Of a stretch of 64,000 nt of DNA, positions 10,583-22,307 are shown piece by piece. Position numbers and translations under genes: made by a program. The stretch's first letter is position 1; every line of letters begins with the position of its first letter. A model generated the notes under the pieces. That model ran no database searches, had not been told where the DNA came from, and saw nothing but the letters and a program-made list of their open reading frames with translations. This DNA is from Euryodendron excelsum. Lineage: Eukaryota; Streptophyta; Magnoliopsida; Ericales; Pentaphylacaceae. The DNA is taken from the NCBI GenBank assembly GCA_033060915.1, contig CM065389.1:17781001-17845000 (forward strand). The letters are read 5' to 3'.

Positions 10583-13500
10583 TCAGTAGTGCTTTTTCGT
10601 TTTAGAATCGCTTTTGGAAAGCATCATCCCTGAAAGCTTGTTGATCTCGTACAGCAGTCCAGCCGAAAACAAGAAGCTGCATTGTAATACAAAAATATTA
10701 GAATAGATAATAAGCAATTCCACTTCTCTTCTTTTTTTGGTATCTTGACACAGAAGAACAATTTCAACTCACCAAATTAATTTCCATGGTTGCATTCAAA
10801 TATCAGTCAAAAGGTGATGTTTGCTTTTTCGAAGTTCTTGAGTGAAAAAAAAAAAAAAAAAAAAAAATCTTTTCTTTTCTTTTTTTTTTCAGGTGCCAAT
10901 GAAAGCATTTCTTCATTTGTTTCCTCTAGTTAAATTAGAAGCAAAACTCATAGTTTCAAAAGTTCCCATTGCGAATTATTAAGAAAACATCAAGAACTTC
11001 CCGGAAAGGCGGAAACATATCAATCCTTCAACCTTCTTTACTCAAACCTCTAGGTTTTCTTATGTTCCTTCAAGATAAATTTGATTTGAAGAATTTATGA
11101 TTATCAAACAATCAACCAAAGCAGGCAAACAAGCAAACAAAGAAACACAAATACAATTGACAGGAGACACGTATCCAGAATAAACAGGCAAAAAGCAAAA
11201 TCCTCAACCCCCATCTCTCTTCCTCTGCACATAACTTTCAAAGATACGAAACTCTGTTGCTTGCAAACGCCCCATAATAAGGAGGAACTGCAAAGTTTTA
11301 AACATATTTTCAAAGCTAGCTATTACCAATCTTCCATCCTAGAAGACATGACCATATGATAAAGAGTATCCGCTTTAGACATTCTCAAAGAAGGGCATAC
11401 TTATGTGGCAAGCTTCATAAGGAACAAATGGTTAAACAAATTCTTTCCGCACATAACTGGAAATCATATCAAAATCATATATTCATTTGACTTGATGAGG
11501 GGTAGAGATTTTATCTATGGAAGCACACCAAATACAAAGACAAAATAGAGAGAAACACAATGAAATAAAACAGCCCCAAATTTGTTCATAGGAAAGCAGC
11601 TTCTGATTGAAATTTAGAGACTCTTGTGGAGGCATGAACTATACTGACTCCCCTTGCGTGTCTGGAATCTACCATTTCTTATCAAACTCTTCATTCCCCC
11701 ATCAACTACTGTGAAACAGAGAGAATATATATGAATAGTGAACCACACATTTATATCCTAATTAGGGTGTTTCTCAGTCTCCCACTATTTCTTCTAAAGT
11801 CTTGTCTCACCATCGACATTAATCAAAGGTCGAGTTGCTTCTATCAACATATGCCAACATCAGAATAAAATCAGAAGGTCAATACCAAGTATTCTTTTTA
11901 GAGTCGAACACCTCTAAAGAAGACTCTTGTTTCTCTAAGAATCAAAATGTTCTCTAATCACAAATACATTCACCAAATGCAAGAAGCCTATAACCAGATC
12001 CAAATAAAACATGAAGCTACAAAAAGATAATAAACCATGTAAAAACATATACCAATCAAGACCAATTACACATCATGAACTCCTACACTATTTAACGCAA
12101 ATTTAATTCAAACCAAAATAGCCTGAAACATCTCAGCATATGCCTGACACATTCAATGCAACATAGACACATCATATCGAGAGCTCAGAAACAACGAGAA
12201 ACCCATTCCAAGGAACATAGGAGTTGGCACCTCCATCAGAAAGAATAGAGCTGTTTAAAATGAATTGTCAGCTTATTTTGATCACCTACAAATACTTGCG
12301 ACCAGCCAGCAAGCCAACAAAGGATTATACGTAAGAAATTTGAGGTAGCCTTCACACAGCTTCACCATCTCTTATTGCAACCATCCTTCAATGACATGAT
12401 CAGGGAATAGCTAATTGATGTCACCATATGCTTTTGCCAAATCAGCTTTGCAGGGTACAACTAGATATGTATCCAGCTCTATTTATCCTCACATTCACTC
12501 ACAAGGAGTACCCCACTCAAAATTTGTTTCCACCCAATGAAAGCTTTTTTAAATTAGAAAACCAGGACATATACAAAAGCCTTTTCTTTCCTCTTCTACA
12601 ACCTTGTTCACTAACCACCATGGTTTAAAAAAAAATAGTACACAACTTCCCCCTCTTTTGGAACCAACGATGACAGATCATTCAGGGTCTATCTCATCCA
12701 TTCTTGCTTACTCCTCAACCATCACCATGTCTTCATATACCACAGTATGCCAACACATCTTTAAGGAAGTCCATGTTGCAACATTAGATAACGGTCACTA
12801 CACAGTATGATCAGCAGGGGTTAGAACACATCAATATCTACCAGATGGTTTTACAATTACTATACCTATGCCTATATTTAGCTGAAACTCCATGTTGAAC
12901 CCTTGCATAATGATTACTACACAGTATGATCAGCATAGGTAAGAATATATCAATACCTACTAGATGGTATGACAACTACTATGCCTATGCTATGCCTATA
13001 TTTAGCTTTATGCTCAAACATACAGTTTATTCCTACAATCAATAATATGAATACAGGCTTCAGATATGCTTTACACATATCAGTAAATTTAATTTTTAAA
13101 TTTGATGCCCGTTCCAATGCAAACCCTTAGGTCCTACACAATATGGATACTTAAAAAGGAAGGTCCAAATAATTAACCACAAATAGATCAAAAACAATGT
13201 CAGGATGTTATTTTTTTTCAACCAGCTATATAATATGTAATATAATATATTTATATATATTATATATGTTACTTATTATATATATTATAGGGAAAATTAC
13301 ACTGAGCTCCCTTGAGGTCTATTGAAAAGTGAGACAGCTTCCTTCGCGTATTAGTAATTACACTGACTTTCCTTACTCTTACAATTTTATACCAGATTCT
13401 CCCTTACTGTTATCTTGTTGCTGAGAGATGGATGGTTTTTGTATAAAAAAGACTAAAATAATCTACCAATTATAAATCAAATTACAAAATTGTGTACCAT

Positions 13501-16479
13501 CCTTGGTGTGACACGTGTTCACTTGTTGAATGTTCTCACCCACTTTCCCCTCCCAGTACCCCCATCTGCAGAGTTGAGCAAGAGCAACCCCCTCGCTCCA
13601 CCACCACCACCACCCCCACCACCACACCGAAAACACCCACCATCACCATGACCCAAATTGGTAAACCCAGAGTTTGCGTTTGGTTTTGGTTCAATTTTGG
13701 TGTCCCAATAACTCTCTCTCTCTCTCTCTCAGTGCGCCCCTCCATTGCAAAACTATCAAAAACCACTACTTGAATTTATGTTTTCTAGTTTGTTAATGGT
13801 GGTTGTAATAGAGTTTGGAAGGTGGTAGCCTTTGTGAAAGGAAATTGCTAATCATGGTGATTAGGGTTGTGGAATGAAAGTGCTAATCATGGTAAAATTG
13901 TTGAACTGCTGGAGAGCTTCTCTTTTTTTTTTTTTTTTTGGTTGTGATCTGTAGAAAAGACTCAATTAATAAGAAATTGCAGTTCCTTCAATTGATAATC
14001 CTCAAATTCAGTTCAATTTTGTCACAAGTTCAAGCAATGTAATTATCAAAAAGGCATAACCACTCTTCCCCTTTCATTTTTGACAAATACAGAATATATA
14101 TATAAAAAAAATTATAAAAAAAAAAGGGCTACAAGGGGCAGATATTTTTTGAAAGAATTTGCCAATTTTTTCACAGAGCATATCTACATTTGTACCATCG
14201 ATTCATCATAAAACCATTTATACGTAAACATCAGCACATTTTAGATCAGCAACCCTCTGCTCTTTAAGATTTCATATAAGCAAAAAGGGCCCTTGACACA
14301 TCAATCATGATGGAACCATAGCAATTAGTCACAAAAAGATATCATTTCCCTTTTCCGCATGTATATAACATATTTTCGCTTTGCCCTGAAACATAAAATT
14401 ATAGCGTACACAATTGACGCATAAATCATAAGCATTACCATGTTGTGATACAAACTCGATGAACAGTGCTAGCAGCAACAAGTGCAACTGCCTCAGCGAA
14501 TATAACTGCAACCGGAAAACACAAAACAATATCAATCATTAGTTTATTTAAGTCCATAGTCAATGCTACAAAGTAACTCGAACCCCAATGGTCAGCATTG
14601 GTTTAGGAAGTGAAGGTCTTAAGAAAGGGTGGCCCACTTATTACAACCCAGTGTGCAATGAAATGGGCCCCATTCACACTAGAGTGTCTAGTTTTACTCT
14701 TCCAATTTAGAAAGATGGGCATGATGTTAAGAATTACAAGGTCAAAACTCAAGAAAAACAGTAGGATATACACAATTTATACGAATAAAAATTTCTCTAT
14801 TTTCCATTTACAATTCACTAATCTAATTTCATCAAACAGAAAATTCTGGAAAGGAAAACAAATTGCCCTTACCAGCACCCCACCCAGTCTTGATGCCAAT
14901 GGTTTCTTGATAATTCCCAATGAACTGCAAGAAACGCACCTAGGTTAGTGCAAAATACCATATCTAGCTCCATATACATCAGTTATGATGCCAAGAAATT
15001 AAAGCATGTAACTTATGTTTTGGAATGCAAAGACAAACAACAAAGTATGTAATATGTGAACCACTAAAGTAACAAATTGTAGTTAATAACATCCATTAAG
15101 TGCACATGTACATCAATGAAATGTGTCAAACACCAAAACTCGACCGATAGATGTTGACATGTGTCAGATGCGCGTACAAACATATATATTCCTTATTAAA
15201 TTCTTAATACCGGACACATATCGGACACGCGTGTCAACCGTCTAAACATACATGAGACACATTTAGTGTCTTGGCACAAGTTACATGAAAATAAAATGGA
15301 GGCTAAAGATTAAAATAGAAATGAGTATGTATTTTTATATATATATATATATATTTCTCCTTTCTTTGGCAAATCCCTAGACCTTTACAACTTCCAAGTT
15401 AGATTATAAATTCTTTAGGCTTCTAAAGGTAAGACATTAAAACTTCCTATTCCCATTTCCCAAAAATTTTCAACAAATAATGTAAAAATAAGTGTTTGTT
15501 TTTCATTTTCATATTATAGCATAAATTTATCACTTATATAAATAATGAATAGCTTATGTTTTCTTGCATACATACGAAAAGATATTCATTTATATCGTGT
15601 CCCTGTCATGTTGGAATCATAATATTCTGGAAATTTCTATGTTGGCATATCCAATTGTGTTGTACCAAAGTTCCCTGCCAGTACCCATATTTCTTAGAAT
15701 AAAACTTGTCGAAAGAAAGCCACAATCTTTTTTATCGTATAAAGAACCTTATATATTCCCAATTTAAAATTCAATGATGTAAAAAGTCATGTGCAGCATT
15801 AGGCTATATAATATGGCTATGAAAGAGAAACTTTTAAGAAAATTAAGTAGGGGGAAAAGGGTAAGACACACAGAAATAAAAAACCAAAGATAAAGAGACA
15901 CCTCTAGAAGGATTTTACTACAAGAAAACAACTTCAATGTTGTCAAATGTTGTGCTAGGAAGGAAGGGTCTTACTGAGAAAATACGACTCGGGCCACATG
16001 CACACACACCAAAAGAAAAAGAAAATTCTTTCGGGGTATTGGAGTATACAAGCAACCTACTCTATAATACTACCAATATCATAACAAGCAAAGACATGAA
16101 GGGAAGCTACATTACATACAACAAGAAAAAATCTCGTATTCTGATGATACTTTGCTTGTTATATTCTCTCTTTAAACGAAGTGTAACAAGCATTCCACAT
16201 AAGTTCTTCATATGTTTTACAAGTAACCTACAGGATGTATTATTACTACTAGCATGAGAAGTCCTCAAGTACTTAATGAAATCTGGGGGTTTCTTCACAA
16301 ATTTCTTTACACAAGGCGGAACTAAATAAACAATGCATCCATCCAGTAATCGGATAGATGCCAATATCTAATTGCAATACCTGACGATGTAATAGACTTG
16401 TTTAGAAGTATGGCAAGCTGACCTTTTCAATTCTCAACTCATACCTAGAATTATGATCATTACATACCGGGGCTGACGC

Positions 16480-16518
<39 letters not shown>

Positions 16519-16877
16519 CAGGAGTTGGGTTGTTAGATAGGGGCCACAGTACCTCCTGAACTTCTAAAATCTTCTATAACCCTATATTTTTGGTATTTAC
16601 AGTAAATATAGGTATTGGCCCAAAATTCCAAAAGTTTTACCTTAGTTCTTACAAAACTTAAAAACATTTATCTTGCCACCCCCCAAAACACAAATTATGG
16701 GTCCGCCACTGATTACGTAGAGAGCTTGCATGCAGGAAATCATGTAAATTGTTGCTTCACCATGTGCAGTTGAAAAAATATTACAAAGGATATTGATATT
16801 AAACAATAAAAAAGATCAACACATAAGGCATTAAGTGAAATATTTTGCTTCCAACAAACTGGATTCTTTTTTTTTTG

Positions 16878-16937
<60 letters not shown>

Positions 16938-17293
16938 ATGTGATACCAAACCCTAGAGAAAGAGGGAGGAAATGTGCAAGTTTTGCAACAAAAATAAATT
17001 GTCAAGAAAAGCAAACATATAATGAAGTAGGTATTATAAGTATAGCAATCCATATGTATCAACATAATAGTCACACATGGGAATGAACAAGTTATTGCAA
17101 ATTAGAGAAACCACAAATGAGAAGCATTTTAACTCACTGTCAGCAACATAACAAAGAGGAGAGAACTGGTTAACCCTCCAAGTATAGTGAATAACTCTGA
17201 TGATGCTAACTTCCCTCTATACATTTCTTGCAGAGAGAGAATGATAATGAATAGAAGAAGAGAGTATAACATTGAGCTCCCAGTTCCTGCCAT
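10583..17293 (-). CDS. KRTCAP2: KRTCAP2/KCP2 homolog, oligosaccharyltransferase subunit, 4 exons, 122 residues
   Basis: Coding exons on the minus strand are 17138-17293, 14873-14924, 14439-14505 and 10583-10676. Junctions are ACA|GTGAGT, GCTG|GTAAGG and ATG|GTAATG, with TTGCAG or similar acceptors, and phases agree, giving 123 codons ending in TGA. The protein begins MAGTGSSMLYSLLLFIII, continues LQEMYRGKLASSELFTILGG, FIGNYQETIGIKTGWGA, VIFAEAVALVAASTVHRVCI and ends GLLYEINKLSGMM with a lysine-rich tail. This matches the conserved keratinocyte-associated protein 2 family across its full length, with three hydrophobic helices. KCP2 is an ER membrane subunit of the translocon-linked oligosaccharyltransferase that N-glycosylates secretory proteins. 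Intron sizes (about 2.2, 0.4 and 3.8 kb) are very large for 369 coding bases and carry MITE-like elements and homopolymers. Confidence 0.93.
12797..13007. repeat. two-copy direct repeat of about 90 bases
   Basis: Units 12797-12883 and 12916-13007 share ACTACACAGTATGATCAGCA, ATCAATAYCTAC, AGATGGT and CCTATATTTAGCT. The second unit holds an extra small duplication (CTATGCTATGCCTATA). It looks like a recent local tandem duplication within the intron. Confidence 0.75.
13290..13960. repeat. dispersed-repeat-like insert with CA/CT-rich core
   Basis: It opens with GGGAAAATTACACTGAGCTC, a motif common at the ends of dispersed plant repeats, followed by a C/A-rich segment (13598-13655, CCACCACCACCAC-type), a CT microsatellite and a T-run (13922-13940). 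No terminal repeat or coding capacity was confirmed, and the right edge is a guess. Confidence 0.3.
16467..16711. mobile_element. hAT-type MITE with a 34-base G run
   Basis: The left end CCGGGGCTGACGCC and the right end TGGGTCCGCCACTG form imperfect inverted terminal repeats (reverse of the right end: CAGTGGCGGACCCA). The element is flanked by ATTACATA (16459-16466) and ATTACGTA (16712-16719), an 8-base duplication with one mismatch, the size typical of hAT elements. It has no coding capacity. A run of 34 G (16482-16515) sits just inside the left terminus. It lies in intron 1 of the KRTCAP2 homolog. Confidence 0.65.
16880..16932. repeat. 53-base poly-G tract
   Basis: An uninterrupted G run follows a T10 run and GTTG, within intron 1 of the KRTCAP2 homolog. 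Open frames made of repeated proline on the minus strand are artefacts of this tract. Length in the real genome is uncertain because such runs are prone to sequencing error. Confidence 0.9.
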
Positions 17294-18077
17294 GGACTTC
17301 AGATTGCATAAAGAAGAACCATTAATTAGTAATAAGAAAACAAGAAGAAGTAATCAAAGCAATTACCATTCACAAACCCACGGACAACCTATAAGAACAA
17401 ACTGTGAAAGAAGAATGAAGCAATTCAGCACAAGCCTGTCTGGTTAAAGAAAGGCTACAAGCATGAATGACACGGGTAGTTCGACACGAAATTTTCATTT
17501 GCAGCTGAAAAGTTCAATCTTTGTTTTATAGAAAACACCACAACCAAAAGACACCAAGCTTGCAATTCATTTTAAACTACAATTTCTAAGTATTAAGAGT
17601 TTGTTTAGCACCTCAAATTTGTTCATCTTTGGTTAGAAAATGTCAAGTAGATTAAGCAGCGACTGTCTTAGATATACTCCAGCAAAACAACAAACCCAAC
17701 ACATATGACACTTAAGATCATATGCAACCCTAACTTCATTTGGCTGTTGACAAAATTGAGCAAAAAGGGAAACGAGAACAGAATTCAAGTCCCATACTTT
17801 CTGTTCTTTTCTTGTTTCTAAGCACATAATTGAAACCCAACTCAATGAGACCATATGGTTAGCAACGAAAATACATAAGCTTCAAATTTTCAATCTGCTC
17901 TCTCTTTTTCTTCTTTTTCTTTTTTTTGGTACAAAGGCGGGCCAAAGCCCAAAATTTTCAATCTGTTCTCTGCTTTGCTATATTTTCACTAAATTTTCAG
18001 GGCAATCAAATGGGTACTTACTGGGCTGTGCAATCAGGACTTTCCAATGCTAATTATCTAGATTTACTCCATAAATC

Positions 18078-18925
18078 CAGGGCTGGCTTAACCTCAAAGC
18101 AAACAAAGCCATTAGCTTAGGCCTCAAATTTCCATGTTATAGTAAAGGCCCTATACAGGTTCTATATCTTTTTCTGAAAAGGCCAGGGTCCATAAAGGGT
18201 AAAAAGAAAGGCTCATTAGACCAGGAAGGCCCTAAAATCAGCTACACTAAAAAAAAAAAAACATCAGTTTAAATTTTGCAAAAAAAAAAAAATGAAGGCC
18301 GCAAATCTTTTAAAACCAAACATGACTATAAAGTTTCTACATCTTTTTCTGGAAAAGGCCTCAGTCCAGATGAGAAAAAAAAAAAAAAAAGAAGGCACAA
18401 CCAAAAAGAAAAAAAAAAAAAAAACTGGTTCCACAAAAAGAAAAAATTGAAGGCCCCAAATCTTTTAAAACCTTACATGTTATGTTTAAGGCCCTATATA
18501 GTTTTTTCTTTTTTTTTTTCCTCTAAAAAAGGCCATAGTCCATATGAGAAAAAGGACCCTTTAGAAAGAAGAAGAAAAAATCCCCAAAATCAACTACACT
18601 AGTTAACTTAAGAGAGAAAGACAAATCGGTTTGCCACTAAATAAATAATTGTAAAAATAAAAAAATTTTGAAGGCTACAGAATTTTAAACATTACATGCT
18701 ATTAAGGCCCTATATAGTTTTCATATTTTTTATATATATAAAAAGCAAGAAAAAAAAGGCCTGTTAGAGAAAAAGAAATACCCAAAATCAACATACTAAT
18801 TAACGTAAAGAAAAGAAACACCAATTACAAAAAAATAAATATAAAAAAATTTCAACAATATTAAGAATGTAAAAAAAAGGTTTAAAATTGTGGCTTTAGA
18901 CCGCAAATTATCTCAAGTCAGCCTG
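18078..18925. mobile_element. non-autonomous repeat with internal diverged tandem units
   Basis: The left end CAGGGCTGGCTTAA and the right end TCAAGTCAGCCTG (reverse CAGGCTGACTTGA) are near-inverted termini. Between them about five diverged units recur, each with AAGGCCCTATA...TTTTC, AAAAGGCC..AGTCCATATGAGAAAA and CCCAAAATCAACTACACTA, separated by A-runs. No coding capacity is seen. It lies in the presumed 5'-leader intron of the KRTCAP2 homolog. A clean target duplication was not found. Confidence 0.5.
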
Positions 18926-19338
18926 TATACATCCATGAAATCTATATGGACAGCAGATTCATAGAAATGTAACTATATATGCAGAGAGATGGAACCATGA
19001 CCATATCTTTGAACTACAAGTGTGCATTGGTTCGGTTCTAGATTCGTGCCAAACCCAAAACCGAACCAATATTCGTCGGTTCTAGGTTTTTGGACCCAAA
19101 ACAAAACCAAACCAACCTAGTTCAGGTCAATTCCATGGTTCTGTTTCGGTCGGGTTAGGCCAGGTCAGTTCTGTAAACAAAGTGTTACTATCTACTAGTT
19201 AGATATCTTCAATTCTTTTTACTATAGGTCAATATTGTGGCTATGATGTATATGTTTTTTATCTACTACTGAAGTGTATTTACTTGCCAAAACCAAATAT
19301 ATAAAATTACTAAAAAAAGTTACCAATGTTTGTCGCAG

Positions 19339-19814
19339 CCTAGGAAGCATGGACATTAACACAGGTACGGATATAGAGACAGGTACATACACGGGACACA
19401 ACAATTTTTAAGAAATGAGGATACAGACACAGCAGGAATACGACAAAGATTTATATTCCTTATATACTTTATTTGCTATGTATATGAATGTAAGATCCAC
19501 AAACTATAAAAAAATATAAAAATATAATACTAATTCAACATGAAAACACTATTAAATCCATAATTTAATCATCATTTACCATAAAAATATGATGAAAACA
19601 AGTTTATAATTTAAACTTGCTATGTGTTTCATGTGTATCTAAGTGATGGATACGTGTCTCTAGCTTTTTGTGGGCATGCCCATTGAAAAATCAAAAATAA
19701 AAATTTATGACATGCTAATTGCTGTGTCTAACTCCTACTTGTCCGAGGAGTGTGCGTTCAAGAAGTGTCCGATACATGTAAAAAACACTCTCACAAGTGT
19801 CCATGCTTCCTAGG
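19339..19814. mobile_element. MITE-like element with 17-base perfect inverted termini
   Basis: CCTAGGAAGCATGGACA at 19339-19355 is repeated in exact reverse complement at 19798-19814. The 476-base element is AT-rich and non-coding. Flanking TCGCAG (19333-19338) and TCGTAG (19815-19820) may be a target duplication with one change. The superfamily cannot be assigned from the termini alone. Confidence 0.65.
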
Positions 19815-19912
19815 TCGTAGCTAACAAGAAGAAGGAAACAAAATAACTTTTATTTGGAGTAAGTTCATTAACTTGAAAATGTTCAAATTTTATGTTTGGC
19901 TTTTGTATGTCC

Positions 19913-20339
19913 TAGGGGTGCACAAACGGAACCAAACTAACTCGCCTCAAAGGATTTGTTTGGTTCAAGTCTGTGAGGCTTTCAATTCGGTTTTGGGTTA
20001 AAAAAAACCAACCTGTTCAATTCGGTTGAGTTATTAGATTCGCATTTGCTCGGCCCAAACTTGAACCAAGATCGATCTTATATATGTCATAAAATTACAA
20101 ATTATTTTTTTGGAAAATTGAGGATGCAAGATTAATTCTATTTTTCAATTTTTAAATAAATAAACTAAGTTTCATACCATTAAAGATAACGAACAAATCT
20201 TGATGGGAGCTGATCTGAGTCATGGAATGCGGGTTGATTCGGTTTAGTTCCATGGGATGATCAGCTCAGTTCTGGATCCAAAAATAAAAACTGACCAAGA
20301 TCAGGTGGATTCTTGGTTTAGCACCGATCCAAACCCCTA
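19913..20339. mobile_element. dispersed repeat with TAGGGGT termini
   Basis: It begins TAGGGGTGCACAAACGGAAC and ends GATCCAAACCCCTA, so 7 terminal bases are inverted copies. The interior is rich in GGTTCGGTT/AACCGAACC-like words. An AT-rich core (about 20075-20180) is shared with another copy at about 53215-53400. No coding capacity and no clear target duplication are seen. Confidence 0.45.
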
Positions 20340-20679
20340 AACTATAAGTACAGAATGTCACGTACACACAGCAAGCTATATTAAAGCAACGAATTCCAAA
20401 AACATCATGCTATTGCATAAGTAACTTCTGAAAGTAAACCACAATTTACTGATAGCAAATGTTGTTACATCCAGCATTTTGGAATACGGAAAAAATGGAA
20501 ATGTCATACAAATTGTTTGACACAGCACTACAATCCGTATCGTAGTTGAGATTTGGGTTCATAAGCTAGTGCAAAACTGAGTAACACAGTAGAAACATTT
20601 CCAACAACCGTACACAACCCCAAGACCCACTTCGGCGACAAAAGATCTGGGATTTTAAAATCGCTCATACAGAGGTCGA

Positions 20680-20850
20680 GAGATAGAGATAGAGATAGAG
20701 ATAGAGATAGACAGACACATACAGAGAGAGATAGCTAGGCAGTGAGAGATTTACTTGTTGATCGAAGAGAGAACAGCAGCCCCAGGAGATAGATGAGAGC
20801 AGTGGAAAGAGAGTCGCTAGTCCTTGGGGGCTCAGCCGAGGAGTAGAAAA
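20680..20850 (-). promoter_or_regulatory. probable 5' leader exon and promoter-proximal region of the KRTCAP2 homolog
   Basis: On the minus strand this region is CT-rich, carries a hexanucleotide CTATCT microsatellite (20685-20711) and reads CTTCGATCAACAA|GTAAATC near 20755, a usable donor. A 5'-untranslated exon here, with an intron reaching an acceptor just upstream of the ATG at 17293 (CTGAAG|TCC), would be typical for a plant housekeeping gene. This is inference from base composition and splice signals. Confidence 0.4.
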
Positions 20851-21453
20851 GGCGGCCCCAATTGCTAATCCCCTCTTATTTGCATTACGTGAGCAATAGT
20901 CGTGTGTGGCAAGTGTACCGTTCTATTTGCATAATCGGGTCTCAATTCGGATTCTGTTTTCGGCCCGGATCCCGGTAAAAATGTTGGCTATCGAACCACA
21001 CTCATTGGTTTACCAATTCTCAAACTCAGAACGGAACTCAATCGACCCAAAAAGACCAAATTTTTTCATTCACTGAAGAGTTGTGATTTTTTTTACACCC
21101 CTACTTCAAGTTCATATCACTATGGTATTTAGGTGGAATTTATCTCTTTTCGAGAGTTAGTTTAGGCTTTATGGTAACAGCATATTGAGATAAGCTAATT
21201 ATGTTATTGTGGTGAATGAAAAGGACAATGATGTCAAATTTCCCCTGCAATAAAATGGGACTAAGGTGCCTTCTATTATATAACACATATTTACACATAC
21301 GAATTGGAGAAGATAATATTTTAAGCTACTCAAACTTAACTTATTCATTTGATACGAACTACAAAGTGTAGTTTACAGTGTAATTGGAACTCATAGAATA
21401 AAAGGGAAAATAAGTGAGGTTATTTCTCTTGTTTGGGTTAACATAAATATAAG
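20851..21453. other. spacer between the KRTCAP2 leader and the retroelement nest
   Basis: It contains further GGTTCGG/AACCGAACC-like dispersed-repeat words (about 20935-21100, ending ACACCCCTA) and AT-rich DNA. No gene is seen. Confidence 0.4.
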
Positions 21454-21915
21454 TGAGATTTTTGGAAAGACCTGATTCGCTCTGCGAACCAACTGAACAA
21501 GCTCCAAGCAATCTACAAGAATAGAAACAATAAAAATGCGTTGACCCTCTTTGAGCCGGTGGCACTCTAATAATTAAGTTATACAAGCTTAATCTCAATG
21601 AATTGAACAAAAGTACTATGCGCTAGCTCAAGTGAACATACCTTACTTCTTAGTGGCATAGTATATTTATAAGTTTCGGAGGCCCCATCCCTTCTAAGAA
21701 TGGTATTCATTCTCCTTCTAGGAGTCAATTATTCTTGGGTCGGTTTAGAATGGATTTGAACTTATCTTTAATGTCTTAGTCCAGGTCGACATGAGACTCT
21801 TGCCCATTGGACTTGTCTATTGAATCCATTGGGCTTAATTCACCTTGTCGGGCCTATCCTCTTTAGATTGGGCATGGCATATTCATCTTCTAAGCTTTCT
21901 AATTTATTTGGCTCA
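21454..21915 (-). repeat. 3' LTR of the Tat/Retand-like element
   Basis: It aligns along its length, with scattered substitutions, to 44828-45290. Similarity stops at ATTTGGCTCA here and ATTTGGCCCA there, giving TG...CA ends when read on the minus strand. It keeps a better TATA box than the other copy. Confidence 0.85.
21664..21672 (-). promoter_or_regulatory. LTR TATA box (minus strand TATAAATATA)
   Basis: The reverse strand reads ACTTATAAATATACTATGCC. The equivalent site in the other LTR is degraded (CCTATGAATACACCATGCC). The position, about 215 bases before the LTR end, gives a U3/R-U5 split consistent with minus-strand transcription of the element. Confidence 0.6.
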
Positions 21916-22161
21916 CAGTTGCCCTTAGCCTTTACGCCCTGTTTGACCGAGCTCGAGGGACTAGGGTTGTACCTGCATGTCGCTTCGGGACATGATCGTG
22001 GGTTGTTATCAGGGGCTTCTTCACAGCCTGTGCTCCACGTGGCGTTGCCTGAGTTGCTCAGTTGCCCAAATACATCTTTTCATTTATTGCTGAAGCGACC
22101 TCTCAATTCGAAAGTAATGATGCAGTTGCTCCTAGTGTTTTAAAACGACGGCAAGCTTCTC

Positions 22162-22169
22162 TATAAGAA
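22162..22169 (+). promoter_or_regulatory. TATA box of the antisense accessory gene
   Basis: CTCTATAAGAACCC lies on the plus strand, opposite to the direction of the host element. It is about 140 bases upstream of the first ATG (22308) of the antisense gene and about 30 bases upstream of a plausible start region. No other gene could use it. Confidence 0.55.
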
Positions 22170-22307
22170 CCCATTCCTGTAGAGGATTGGTTCACCTTTG
22201 CTTTGAAGAGATAACTATTGAGAGAAAGTGTCGATCTGACTTCCGTAAGTGTCCAAGACTTTACCTAGTCCTTCTCTTTGCACATTCACACTGTCGACCA
22301 CATAATA

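Larger units (their letters stand above)
10677..14438 (-). other. intron 3 of the KRTCAP2 homolog
   Basis: This is a 3.76-kb intron. Apart from the direct repeat at 12797-13007, an AT-dinucleotide-rich patch at about 13225-13290, an inserted dispersed repeat starting GGGAAAATTACACTGAGCTC (about 13290), a CT microsatellite (13711-13731) and A/T homopolymers, nothing is recognised. No other exon is supported inside it on either strand. Confidence 0.6.

Noticed and set aside
10602..10676. Phase-0 reading of the last KRTCAP2 exon ending RDDAFQKRF
   Set aside because: Exon 3 ends in phase 2 (TG|C). The spliced frame gives CFLFSAGLLYE...MMLSK, the conserved KRTCAP2 C-terminus.
13492..13773. Small plus-strand protein rich in T and P
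   Set aside because: It derives from CCA-type and CT low-complexity sequence inside an intron of the opposite strand; no domain is seen.
16740..17074. Open frames with long proline runs on the minus strand
   Set aside because: They are translations of the poly-G tract in an intron.
18276..18602. Lysine-rich plus-strand frame
   Set aside because: It is produced by A-runs in a non-coding repeat.
21454..21915. Independent solo LTR unrelated to the 44.8-kb copy
   Set aside because: The antisense-gene halves and the order of internal parts place it as the 3' LTR of the same element.
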